From the NCBI GenBank assembly GCA_031969915.1, contig DALYJJ010000029.1, forward strand, positions 1-52,237: a stretch of DNA of 52,237 bases, read 5' to 3'. Shown in pieces: positions 15,719 through 24,096 of this stretch (positions are counted from its first letter, which is position 1; each line of letters begins with the position of its first letter). The DNA is from DALYJJ01 sp031969915 (GTDB lineage Bacteria; Acidobacteriota; Terriglobia; Bryobacterales; Bryobacteraceae). The notes beneath the pieces are model-generated. The model had not been told where the DNA came from. It worked only from the letters and a program-made list of their open reading frames with translations, and ran no database searches. The translations under genes were made by a program, and so were the position numbers.

Positions 15719-17172
15719 CACTCCCGGATCTATTCGATCTCTCTCTGCTTGGCCACCGGAGCGAGCCGGCGCTGGAATGGGAGGGCGCGACCTACACGTT
15801 CGGCGAAATCGACGACCGCGCCTCGCGCATGGCCGCCGCGCTGCACGGGCGCGGGCTCCGTCCGGGCGACCGCGTGGCGGTCTATCTTCCCAACTCTCCC
15901 GACTACATCGACCTCTTCCTTGCGGCCACCCGCCTGGGCGTCGTGTTCGTCCCCGTGAACATCCTCTATCGCGACCGCGAGATCGCCCACATCCTCACCG
16001 ACGCCGAACCGGTGGCCGTGGTCGCCGCCGAAGCGCAGACGGAATTCCTCCCCGCGGGCGCTCCGCTGTGGCCGGTGGAAGAGTTGCGCCGCGAAGCGGA
16101 GCGGCAGAGTTCCGCGCGGAGCGTGCTGGTTACCGACGGTGATGCGGCGGCCGCCATCGTCTACACGTCCGGCACTACCGGCGCTTCGAAGGGCGCCGTG
16201 CTCTCACACAACGTGTTCGCGGTGAATGCCCTGAACATCCTCGCCTGCTGGCGGATCACACGGGACGACCGGCTGCTGCTGACGCTGCCGCTCTTCCACG
16301 TGCACGGACTCGGAAACGGTCTGCACGCATGGCTCATCTCCGGGTGCCGCCTGCGGCTCACCCCGCGGTTCGAACACGAACTCGCCCCCGGCTGGCTCCA
16401 GGAGTTCGAGACCACTCTGTTCTTCGGCGTTCCCACCATGTATGTGAGGCTTCTGGAAACCGATCCCGACGCCGCCCGGCGCATCGGCGCGCGGATGCGG
16501 CTGTTTGTTTGCGGCTCGGCGCCTCTGCCCGCGCAGACCCTCGAAGACTTCCGCGCCCGTTTCGGCCACACGATTCTCGAGCGCTACGGGATGAGCGAGA
16601 CTTTGATGAACATCTCGAATCCCTACGCGGGTGAGCGGCGCCCCGGTTCCGTCGGCCTGCCCTTGCCGGGCGTATCGGTACGCAACCTGGATCCCGAGGG
16701 CAATCCGGTGAAAGACGGCGAGACGGGAGAGTTGCACCTGCGCGGATCGAACGTTTTCGCGGGCTACTGGCGGCGTCCCGAGGCGACTGCCGCCGCCTTC
16801 CGGGACGGTTGGTTCCGAACGGGAGATCTCGCCATGCGCGAACCCGATGGCTATTACACGTTGCAGGGCCGGCGCAGCGATCTGATCATCTCCGGCGGCT
16901 TCAACATCTATCCGCGGGAGATCGAGGAGTTTCTGATGGAGCAGCCGGGCGTTGCGGAAGTTGCGGTGGCGTCCGTTCCCGACGCGCGGCGCGGAGAAGT
17001 GCCGGTGGCCTACATCGTGACGGTGGGCGCTCCGGTGGATGCGGCCGCGCTCGAAGCCGCCTGCCGAGCGCACCTGGCGTCCTTCAAGGTCCCGCGGCAG
17101 TTCATCGCCGTCCCATCGATTCCGCGCACGGCCCTCGGCAAGGTGCAGAAGCACCTGCTGCCACGGCCGTGA
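15715..17172 (+). CDS. matB: Malonyl-CoA synthetase-like acyl-CoA ligase (MatB type)
   Basis: The protein has 485 residues from TTG at 15715, six bases after CAGGA and in overlap with the preceding TGA. It belongs to the ANL superfamily: P-loop YTSGTTGASKG at 150-160, FHVHG at 194-198, YGMSET at 291-296, GWFRTGDLA later on and a C-terminal GKVQKHL lysine for adenylation. The stretch ERYGMSET-xMN-SNPYxGER and the GVPTMYVRLL segment match MatB malonyl-CoA synthetases closely as I remember them. MatB makes malonyl-CoA (or methylmalonyl-CoA) from the free acid, ATP and CoA. The MatC-like carrier directly downstream supports this, but the substrate is not proven. Confidence 0.8.
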   Translation: MTLPDLFDLSLLGHRSEPALEWEGATYTFGEIDDRASRMAAALHGRGLRPGDRVAVYLPNSPDYIDLFLAATRLGVVFVPVNILYRDREIAHILTDAEPVAVVAAEAQTEFLPAGAPLWPVEELRREAERQSSARSVLVTDGDAAAAIVYTSGTTGASKGAVLSHNVFAVNALNILACWRITRDDRLLLTLPLFHVHGLGNGLHAWLISGCRLRLTPRFEHELAPGWLQEFETTLFFGVPTMYVRLLETDPDAARRIGARMRLFVCGSAPLPAQTLEDFRARFGHTILERYGMSETLMNISNPYAGERRPGSVGLPLPGVSVRNLDPEGNPVKDGETGELHLRGSNVFAGYWRRPEATAAAFRDGWFRTGDLAMREPDGYYTLQGRRSDLIISGGFNIYPREIEEFLMEQPGVAEVAVASVPDARRGEVPVAYIVTVGAPVDAAALEAACRAHLASFKVPRQFIAVPSIPRTALGKVQKHLLPRP

Positions 17173-18300
17173 CCGCTGCCCTCCAGCTTTTCCTCACGCT
17201 GGCCGGCGTTACGCTGCTGTTCGGCTGCGCGCAGGCCAACGGCACGATGGACGGCGCCGCCCGTCACGCCTTGCGCCTCTGCCGCGGCCGCGCCGCGCTG
17301 CTCCCCATCGCCTTCTTTCTGATGGCCGCGGCGCTGGCGATGATCGGCCCCGGCGCAATTCTGGCCACCGCTCTGGTCGCTCCTTACGCCATGAGTGCCG
17401 GCGCACGAGCGCATGTCCCGCCTTTTCTCACCGCACTGATGGTCGGCAACGGCGCCAACGCGGGCAACCTCTCGCCGTTCTCCACCATTGGAGCGATCGT
17501 CGGCGGGCTGATGAACGCCGCCGGACTCGGCGGCCACGAGTTCCGCGTCTGGGCGTTCCACGCCGCCGCCAGCACGGCAGTGGCGGTGGCGGCGTACCTG
17601 CTCTTCGGCGGCTTACGAATCAAGGGGCATCTGGCCGCGGAGGCGCTCGTCGTTCCGCCCATTCAGCCGCATCACATCGCGACGCTTGCCGTCACCGGGG
17701 TCTGGATCGCCGCGGTGCTCTTGCTTCGCGCTCCGCTCGGACTCACCGCGCTCGGCGCAGCGGTCAGCTTCTACCAGGCGCTGCGCCGGTTCACCNNNNN
17801 NNNNNCTGCTCGCGTGCCGCCTCGCGCCTGCGAAGGCCTCGGTTCGGTCGATGCCCTGGAAAGTGATCGCCATGGTGGTCACCATCAGCACCGCGGTCAG
17901 CCTGCTGGAGAGGGCGGGTGGTCTCGTGTGGTTTCAGAATGCAGTGGCCGCCGTCGCGACACCCGCTACGGCGCACGCCGTGGTGGCATTCCTTACAGGA
18001 GCGATTTCGGCGTACTCGAGCACGTCCGGCGTGGTGCTGCCCGCGTTTCTGCCCCTCGTGCCCGGCCTGGCGGCGCGTCTTCCCGGCGTCGATCCCCTGG
18101 CGCTGGCGATCACCGTCAATATCGGATCGTCGCTGGTAGACGTCTCGCCGTTGTCCACCATCGGCGCCCTGTGCATCGCGTCAGCGCCCGCGGGTGAAGG
18201 TCCGGCGCTATTTCGGAAGCTCATGGCCTGGGGTCTATCCATGACCTTCGTGGGCGCCGGTTTCTGCTACCTGGCCGCGCCGCTGTTCAGCCTCCGGTGA
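17169..18300 (+). CDS. MatC-like dicarboxylate/malonate carrier, interrupted by an assembly gap
   Basis: The gene starts with GTG overlapping the ligase stop as GTGA. About 209 residues precede and 164 follow the N-run at 17796-17805; the far side continues one base out of register, so the real gap is congruent to 0 modulo 3. The chain is almost wholly hydrophobic, with about ten spans. The two halves each hold a matching pore-loop motif, NLSPFSTIGAI and DVSPLSTIGAL, as in ion-transporter-superfamily carriers with inverted repeats. With MatB upstream, malonate uptake across the inner membrane is the likely role. Total length is short of the usual 430-450, so the gap may hide tens of residues. 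Confidence 0.78.
17796..17805. other. Scaffold gap of ten N
   Basis: Ten N inside the MatC-like gene. The frame of the downstream half implies a true missing length divisible by 3. Confidence 0.98.
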
Positions 18301-18307
18301 GCGGCGC

Positions 18308-19549
18308 TCAGCGAACCACCGTCTCCTTGGCGGCGCACTTCAGCGCGTAGAGCTTCTCGTCCACCTGCAGCGACAGCCCCGGGCGGTCCGGTACGGTGTA
18401 CAGGCCGTCCTTGAACTGGTACCCCTCGGCGATCAACACGTCGCACGCCGACCGGTCGTCCTCGGCCGCCGCCACGGCCTTCACGGCCTTTGCGATCTGG
18501 AGTCCCATGAAGAGCCCGGCCTGCGAACCCCAGTTGTGGGGCACCGAGTATGCACCCGCTTCCGCCGCCACGCGCGCCAGTTCCGCGTTGTCCACGAAGC
18601 CGCAGCGGCGGATGTCCATCTGCACGACGTCATAGAGGCGCTTCGGCTTGAGGTACGGCAGGAACGCGGCGATTTCGGTTTCGTTCTCTCCCTCCGCGAT
18701 CTCCGTCCTGATCCCCGCGTTCTCCATTCGCTCCCGCAGACTCGTGTAGTGGGCGACGTTCTCCGGGAACATCTCTTCGAACCAGCCCACCTTCGACGCG
18801 GCCGTCTCAGAGACGTAGCGCCACAAGTCCTCGTGCCGGCCGCGGTAGCCGTTGTTGGCATCCACCAGCACGCGAACGTTCCGTCCCACGGCGCGGCGCA
18901 CGGCGTTGGTTACTGCAATGTCGCGCCGCGTGCCCGCCTCTCGCTCCATCCATTTCGACCCCCGGCCCATCTTCAGCTTCACGCCGCGATAGCCGCGCCG
19001 GACCGCCTCCTCCGCCTCTTCCACTACCGCCTTCACACCCGCTCGCGGAAACCAAACGTCGCTGAAGTAGAGCGTTCCGTCGTAGACCTCGACCCGCTCG
19101 CGGGCCGAGCTGCCCAGGAGCCGCCAGGCCGGCTGTGCAGTGAGCTTCCCGATCAGGTCGAAGAGCGGGCCGTCCAGATGGCGGTATTGCCGGAGCACGG
19201 GAAACGCGGCGTTGTGCGCCACGATGCGACCTTCTTTCCGCTCATAGAGCGAAAGCGGATCCGCGCCCAGCAGCGTTCGGATCGCGGCCAGGAACTCCGC
19301 GTCGGGCGGCCGGTACTCCATCACGCCGGCGCCTTCGGCCCCGTCGCCGGTGGCGATGCGCACGAGCGTGTTCGAATACGTGTGCCCCTTCGGCGCCACG
19401 TCGTAGGAGTTCATGGCGACGAACTTGTGAAACCGGCACTCCACCGGAGCCAACCGGATCGAGACAATGGACTGGCCGCGCGACTGCGCCGCCCGTCCCG
19501 GCGCGGCGGCCCCCGCGCCCAACCCACCCAGGAAATGGCGCCGCGTCAC
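18308..19549 (-). CDS. Enolase-superfamily enzyme (mandelate racemase/muconate-lactonizing type), Tat leader
   Basis: The protein has 413 residues from GTG at 19547-19549. R3-R4 with HFLGGLGAG forms a twin-arginine leader. The active-site set of the superfamily is present: KLK at 191-193, metal ligands D230 (VDANNGY), E258 (FEEMF) and E286 or E288 (AEGEN), and PHNWGS with H338 as the opposing base. These enzymes abstract the alpha proton of a carboxylate, commonly a sugar acid. The exact substrate cannot be read. The leader suggests a periplasmic, folded, metal-bound enzyme. It lies nine bases after the 49-residue membrane protein gene and is probably co-transcribed with it. Confidence 0.87.
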   Translation of the reverse strand: MTRRHFLGGLGAGAAAPGRAAQSRGQSIVSIRLAPVECRFHKFVAMNSYDVAPKGHTYSNTLVRIATGDGAEGAGVMEYRPPDAEFLAAIRTLLGADPLSLYERKEGRIVAHNAAFPVLRQYRHLDGPLFDLIGKLTAQPAWRLLGSSARERVEVYDGTLYFSDVWFPRAGVKAVVEEAEEAVRRGYRGVKLKMGRGSKWMEREAGTRRDIAVTNAVRRAVGRNVRVLVDANNGYRGRHEDLWRYVSETAASKVGWFEEMFPENVAHYTSLRERMENAGIRTEIAEGENETEIAAFLPYLKPKRLYDVVQMDIRRCGFVDNAELARVAAEAGAYSVPHNWGSQAGLFMGLQIAKAVKAVAAAEDDRSACDVLIAEGYQFKDGLYTVPDRPGLSLQVDEKLYALKCAAKETVVR

Positions 19550-19558
19550 GCTTCGAAT

Positions 19559-19708
19559 CTACTCCATTACCAACAACGCCACACCCAGCACGGCGAGGAG
19601 CACGACACTCGCCAGCAGAAGCCCGCTGCGCAGGAGCGTCGCGGTCACCAATCGCTTCGCCGCCTGCTCGTCCTCACGAAGGTGGTCGATCAGTCTGCTT
19701 TGATGCAC
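19559..19708 (-). CDS. 49-residue single-span membrane protein
   Basis: GTG at 19706-19708 follows AGGAGGG by five bases, a strong ribosome site. The frame reads VHQSRLIDHLREDEQAAKRL, then a hydrophobic span of about 24 residues (LLRSGLLLASVVLLAVLGVALL), and ends VME before TAG at 19559-19561. The N-terminal half is charged and helical. I do not recognise a family. The spacing to the enolase-superfamily gene is nine bases. The ribosome site, the sensible protein shape and the position make it a real gene that length cut-offs would miss. Confidence 0.7.
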   Translation of the reverse strand: MHQSRLIDHLREDEQAAKRLVTATLLRSGLLLASVVLLAVLGVALLVME

Positions 19709-19792
19709 AGGCGCCCTCCTTCTCCGTCGCCCCGATTCTAAACCGGATGGACGCCGATTGCCAGGGTGTTGGTGCGGTCCGCAAGCCGCATC

Positions 19793-20860
19793 TCACACGA
19801 TGAGCATGCAGTCGCCGTAGCTGTAGAAACGGTACTCGGCCGCAACGGCGTGACGGTAGGCTGCGAGCGTGAACTCCCGGCCGGCGAAAGCAGCCACGAG
19901 CAGGATCAGGCTCGACTTCGGCAAGTGGAAGTTGGTCAGCATCGCACCTACGGCGCGATACGCAAAGCCCGGATAGATGTACAGGCTGGTGTCGCCGGAA
20001 CTGGCGGAGAAGCCCGCGCCGCGGGCCGCGGTTTCGATGGTGCGCACGCTTGTGGTCCCGACGCACACCAGGCGGCGCGCCGCGCGCAGCTTTGCCGCGT
20101 TCTCCTCCGTGATCCGATACGACTCGGCGTGAAGCTCCACCTTCTCGACGATTTCGGTGTGCAAGGGCTGGAACGTGCCCAGTCCGACATGGAGCGTGAC
20201 GCAGGCGATGTCCGAGCCCGCGCCGCGGCACGCCTCGAGGACCTCCGGAGTGAAGTGGAGGCCGGCGGTGGGAGCGGCGGCGGAGCCGGCCTGCTTGGCG
20301 TAGACGGTCTGGTAGCGGTCGCGATCCTGGGCGGTGTCGGGCCGGTCGATGTAGGGCGGAAGCGGCGTGTGGCCGGCTGTATCGAGCCAGGCGTACAGAT
20401 CGCCCTCCACTTCAAAGCGCACCAGGCGCTCGCCGAACTCGCGATGTTCGAGAATCTCCGCCTCCACGCCGCCGTCGAAGCGAATCCGCTCTCCTGAGCG
20501 AAGCTTGCGCCCGGGGCGCACCAGCGCGGTCCACGTCCTGGCGTCGTCCGACTGCGGTCTTAGCAGGAAGACCTCGACCTGGCCGCTCAGGTACTCGTGC
20601 CGCTTCGGGTTGTTCTTGCCGATCGGCACGGCGCGGACACCGGTGCGGTGGCCAAACAGGCGCGAAGGAAAGACCTTCGAATCGTTGAGCACGAGGCAAT
20701 CGCCGGGACCCAGGTACGCGCGGAGATCGCGGAAGAGGCGATCCTCCCAACGCTGTTCGCGCCGGTGGAGGACGAGCATGCGCGAGGCGGCGCGGTCCGC
20801 GAGGGGCTGCTGAGCGATCCGTTCGGGCGGCAGATGGTAGTCGAACTCGGCCAGGTCCAT
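19793..20860 (-). CDS. queA: S-adenosylmethionine:tRNA ribosyltransferase-isomerase
   Basis: The protein has 355 residues starting MDLAEFDYHLPPERIAQQP, the standard QueA opening. It transfers and isomerises the ribosyl part of SAM onto preQ1 in tRNA to give epoxyqueuosine. Seen: LVLNDSKVFPSRL, SGQVEVFLL, APTAGLHFTPEVL, VTLHVGLGTFQPL and TNFHLPKSSLILLVAAFAG, the family's conserved blocks in order, and a full length. The stop codon is at 19793-19795. No tgt or queuosine partner gene is nearby in the window. The esterase gene upstream ends 12 bases before its ATG, so the two may share a transcript. Confidence 0.97.
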   Translation of the reverse strand: MDLAEFDYHLPPERIAQQPLADRAASRMLVLHRREQRWEDRLFRDLRAYLGPGDCLVLNDSKVFPSRLFGHRTGVRAVPIGKNNPKRHEYLSGQVEVFLLRPQSDDARTWTALVRPGRKLRSGERIRFDGGVEAEILEHREFGERLVRFEVEGDLYAWLDTAGHTPLPPYIDRPDTAQDRDRYQTVYAKQAGSAAAPTAGLHFTPEVLEACRGAGSDIACVTLHVGLGTFQPLHTEIVEKVELHAESYRITEENAAKLRAARRLVCVGTTSVRTIETAARGAGFSASSGDTSLYIYPGFAYRAVGAMLTNFHLPKSSLILLVAAFAGREFTLAAYRHAVAAEYRFYSYGDCMLIV

Positions 20861-20872
20861 GGAAGCGCCGAT

Positions 20873-21748
20873 TCAGTCACGCTTTCGCCGGTGCTGAAGC
20901 AGCCAGTTGTAGATATCCCAGCCTTCGTACACGCGCGTCCACACGTCGTGCGAAAGGTCTTCATGAACGGTGTAGCGCACGGCGCGGTGGCCGGCCTTCT
21001 CCAGGTCGATCGCCGACTGCGTCACCCACTCCGGCCGCACCACGGGATCCTTGCCTCCCTCGATGATCCAGATGGGAAGCTGGGCCGCGGCGATCAACGG
21101 GATCACCTTGGGATCGGCGGCACCGCAGATCGGCGCCGCGGCGGCCCAGCGGGAAGCGTGCGTCCCTGCCATGTACCAGGTTCCGAAGCCGCCATAGCTC
21201 AGGCCAGTGAGATAGACGCGGTCGGGATCGCCGCGGAACTCCTTCAGCGTGGCGTCCACCATGGCCAGCAGATCTTTCTCGACGGTCCACCATCCGAGCG
21301 GCGGGCCTTCGGGTCCCCAGGGCGACGGAGTGTCCGGCATCGCTCGTGAGATGGGCGGCAGGGCACGCGGGGCCGCGTTCGGGGTCACACCGCGGGGCAG
21401 CGGCACAGGCGCTGGATTCGTGTGGAGCTGCGGGCTGATGATGACGAAGGGCAGATCGCGGCCCTTCCCCCAAGCTTCCATCAACGGCCCATGCTTCAGG
21501 ACTTTCTCCAGGCCGGCCTTGCCGTCGCCGCGTTCACCGCCTCCGTGCAGGAACAGCAGCACCGGCCAAAGTTTACCCTTCTCCGTGTCGTAGCCTTGCG
21601 GCAGGTAGACGAAGTACTCGCGGTCTTTCTCCGACGTCTCAGCCGCCGTGGCGTAGGGGCGCCGGAGGAGTTGGGCCTTGGTGCGGCCGTCGACTTGGGC
21701 GGCGGCGGTGGCTACGGCAACCAGCAGGAGACAGGTGAGAATGCGCAT
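20873..21748 (-). CDS. Secreted alpha/beta-hydrolase (esterase/prolyl-oligopeptidase-like)
   Basis: The protein has 291 residues from the ATG at 21746-21748. Residues 1-18 are a signal peptide ending ATAAAQ. The oxyanion segment LLFLHGGGERG is at about 64-74, the nucleophile elbow GLSYGG has S184, the acid is probably the D of GGKDPVV and the base the H of DLSHDVW. This is the layout of LpqC/esterase-type polyester or phenolic-ester hydrolases and dienelactone-hydrolase relatives. The substrate is unknown. It is followed 12 bases on by queA on the same strand. Confidence 0.88.
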   Translation of the reverse strand: MRILTCLLLVAVATAAAQVDGRTKAQLLRRPYATAAETSEKDREYFVYLPQGYDTEKGKLWPVLLFLHGGGERGDGKAGLEKVLKHGPLMEAWGKGRDLPFVIISPQLHTNPAPVPLPRGVTPNAAPRALPPISRAMPDTPSPWGPEGPPLGWWTVEKDLLAMVDATLKEFRGDPDRVYLTGLSYGGFGTWYMAGTHASRWAAAAPICGAADPKVIPLIAAAQLPIWIIEGGKDPVVRPEWVTQSAIDLEKAGHRAVRYTVHEDLSHDVWTRVYEGWDIYNWLLQHRRKRD

Positions 21749-21856
21749 CGAGAAGAGAGTACCAGGAGGAAGCCCCGGTATGTGCGTGAGGTTGAGGCGC
21801 CCTGGTGGACGCCTGGGTCACGGCGCGGACCAACCAGTGTCTCCGCTCGCCGACGG

Positions 21857-22771
21857 TTACTCGTCCAAACCGGCGGGGACTTGGGGAACGAGCGTGGCGA
21901 AGGTCAGCAGGCGCGACAGGAACGAATCCTGATTGGCCAGCCGCACCCACTTGAGCGCCGCCTGTTCGCCCTTCTCCGAGAAGAAGCCGACGCCGCCGGT
22001 GGCGATCCGCTTGTCTCCCCAGGAGTCGATGACCTGGCCGTTGATCCAGGTCCGGAAGTTATTGCCGCGCACGTTCACCCGCACGCGGTATGAGGTGTCC
22101 CGATCGATCCGGAACGGGATGGGCAGGCGGGTGCGAAGCTGCTCGCGGCCGTCGAGAACCACCAGGCGCACGATCTCGGCCGGCCCGGAGGATTCGCTGG
22201 GCAGCACGATCTTGCAGGCGTAGTAGTTCTTCAGGTCCGGCGCGCGGAAGGCGTAGCTCAGGGCTTTCTTCTGGATTTGGCCCTCGAACTCCATCTGGTA
22301 ATCGCTCATCTGAACGGAATTGCGCAGCAGGCGCAGCCGTCCAGGTTGCAGCATGTCGTTACGCCGGCTCCAGTCCGAGTGGGACGCGCCTAACCACTGC
22401 ACGCGGTCGGTGCTGAAGTCGATGCGAACGGCGGGTGCGGGCAGTTTCGGTAAGACGCTGGAGAAGGCGGAGGCCCAGTCCGTCGGCCTCGCAACCCGGC
22501 GGACGTATCCACCCGAGCCGGTGGGCAGGAACCAGACACCCGCGGCGACCATGACGCCGACGACCATAAGGGCGCCTGCTCCGATGGGCGAACCCGCTTT
22601 CTGCTGCGCTTCCTTGTCCTCCCAGAGGCCGTCGTCTCCATAGAGCAACGACTCCCGAGCCACCAGGACGTTCGGCAAGGTATCCCTCAGCCGGTGGTCT
22701 TTGCAGCAGTACTCACGGTCAACCAGCGTTCTGAATAGCCCGATTTCTCTGCGACAGTAACGGCAACGCAT
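21857..22771 (-). CDS. Membrane protein with N-terminal zinc-ribbon and C-terminal beta-sandwich
   Basis: The protein has 304 residues. It opens MRCRYCRREIGLFRTLVD with CxxC, then YCCKDH, probably a zinc-binding knuckle on the cytoplasmic side. One span lies at about 64-84 (GALMVVGVMVAAGVWFL). The outer part, residues 110-280, looks like a concanavalin-like or DUF1080-like sandwich (YQMEFEGQIQKKALSYAFRA, VRVNVRGNNFRTWINGQVID, GGVGFFSEKGEQA). Function is unknown; ligand binding outside the membrane is a guess from the fold. It stands alone, with 158 non-coding bases upstream that show nothing specific. Confidence 0.75.
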   Translation of the reverse strand: MRCRYCRREIGLFRTLVDREYCCKDHRLRDTLPNVLVARESLLYGDDGLWEDKEAQQKAGSPIGAGALMVVGVMVAAGVWFLPTGSGGYVRRVARPTDWASAFSSVLPKLPAPAVRIDFSTDRVQWLGASHSDWSRRNDMLQPGRLRLLRNSVQMSDYQMEFEGQIQKKALSYAFRAPDLKNYYACKIVLPSESSGPAEIVRLVVLDGREQLRTRLPIPFRIDRDTSYRVRVNVRGNNFRTWINGQVIDSWGDKRIATGGVGFFSEKGEQAALKWVRLANQDSFLSRLLTFATLVPQVPAGLDE

Positions 22772-22929
22772 GGGGCTTTGTCTTTCTACAACCCGATCCT
22801 AACAGCACTTCCGCTCAATCTATCGGTCGTAGGTGCGTTTTTCCTAAGGGTTGGAGGCCCAGAACAAAAGACTTAGACGAGAAAACCTACCTGAGCGTAG
22901 CCCCGAGGTAATTCGGACCTTTAGGTACA

Positions 22930-24096
22930 CTACCCGGCTTGGGTCCGGCGACGGAACGGGAATAGAACTTCCCGAATCGGAGTACCAAGAATCTCGATCC
23001 GGCGGAGGTCGCGAGTGCCCAACCCCCGGTTTTCGGCTAGAACCAAGGTACTATCACTCGTCTCAAACGGGGTGCGCCCACGGTCCGACATGGGATCGAA
23101 ACCCATCACCGCCGCGCCCACGGCGTCGGTGGAAACCGGATTCCGCCCGGCGAGAATCACTCCGGGCGCGACCGGGCGCGTGGCCGGGCCGCACCACGGG
23201 CCTTCGCCGCCCGCCATGGTTTCGATGCCGTCCACGATCGCCAGATCAATGGGACGAGCCGCGCACAAGTCCACTACCGCGCGCGGTACGCGATACCCCG
23301 CATCGCGCGACGAGTTCGGATCGAGTTCCGGTGCGGCGATCTTCGTGGGCTGCCGTTCGCCGTTGTGAAACACCGCTCCCCGCCCGCCCTTCGGGTCTTC
23401 ACTAGGCTCATCGGCAGGCGAGCCGTCTCCATAGATCGTGCACGGCGTGATGCCGAACATGTTCTTCATGGAAAGCGTGATGCCCGCGGTCACGTGTTCC
23501 TTCAACTTGGCCAGCGAGATCAGGAAATCGCAATCCTGGTAAGAATGGTTGAGTTCATAGCTGGGGAAGAGCAGCCCGCCGCCGGGCACGGGCATCCGCA
23601 CGTACCGCTTGCCCAGGCCGAGGTGATTGGTGTTCTCGAACTCGACGCGCGCACCCGCCGTGCGGAGTGCGGCCACATCCCAGCCGGATTCGAACATGAA
23701 CTCTTCCAGGGGCTCCGCCGTCTGGAAGGCGCATTCCAGGACGCGCACGCGGCGCGCGCCGGCGCGGCCCAATTGATCGATCAGCACGCCAAGGGTGGCG
23801 GGGTGCGTGTAGTGCGTGAGTTCGGCCGGCTTTTGGCCGAGGCGCCACGTGGCGCCGCCCGTCATGTTGACCTTGACGGCCACCGTCTTGCCCTTCACCA
23901 TGCCGCCCAATCCGCCCAGTTGGTCGAACAGGCGCGCCATCACCGGCGCGAGCTCCGCGCCATAGGTCTTGCAGCGCGCGATGGCGACCGAAGCACCGGC
24001 GGCTCTCAACGGCGGGACGGCCACGGCGGCCGCCGAGGCGCCGAGCGAGAGCAGAGCCTGTCGTCGCGAAAGAGATCGGGGGCAGGGCATGGTCAC
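22930..24096 (-). CDS. DUF362-family protein with Tat leader
   Basis: The protein has about 388 residues. I use GTG at 24094-24096 because the upstream stop overlaps it as GTGA; ATG at 24088-24090 is an equally possible start. SRRQALLSLGAS near the N-terminus is a twin-arginine leader. The body has the DUF362 blocks KTVAVKVNMTGG, LISLAKLKEHVTAGITLSMKNMFG and DLAIVDGIETMAGGEGP. The family is widespread; some members carry ferredoxin clusters, but no cysteine cluster is visible here. The role is unknown. It is translationally coupled to the preceding uncharacterised gene. Confidence 0.85.
   Translation of the reverse strand: MTMPCPRSLSRRQALLSLGASAAAVAVPPLRAAGASVAIARCKTYGAELAPVMARLFDQLGGLGGMVKGKTVAVKVNMTGGATWRLGQKPAELTHYTHPATLGVLIDQLGRAGARRVRVLECAFQTAEPLEEFMFESGWDVAALRTAGARVEFENTNHLGLGKRYVRMPVPGGGLLFPSYELNHSYQDCDFLISLAKLKEHVTAGITLSMKNMFGITPCTIYGDGSPADEPSEDPKGGRGAVFHNGERQPTKIAAPELDPNSSRDAGYRVPRAVVDLCAARPIDLAIVDGIETMAGGEGPWCGPATRPVAPGVILAGRNPVSTDAVGAAVMGFDPMSDRGRTPFETSDSTLVLAENRGLGTRDLRRIEILGTPIREVLFPFRRRTQAG

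Noticed and set aside
18536..19741. A 401-residue open frame on the plus strand
   Set aside because: It lies antisense to the enolase-superfamily gene, whose active-site residues are all present, and also to the 49-residue gene.
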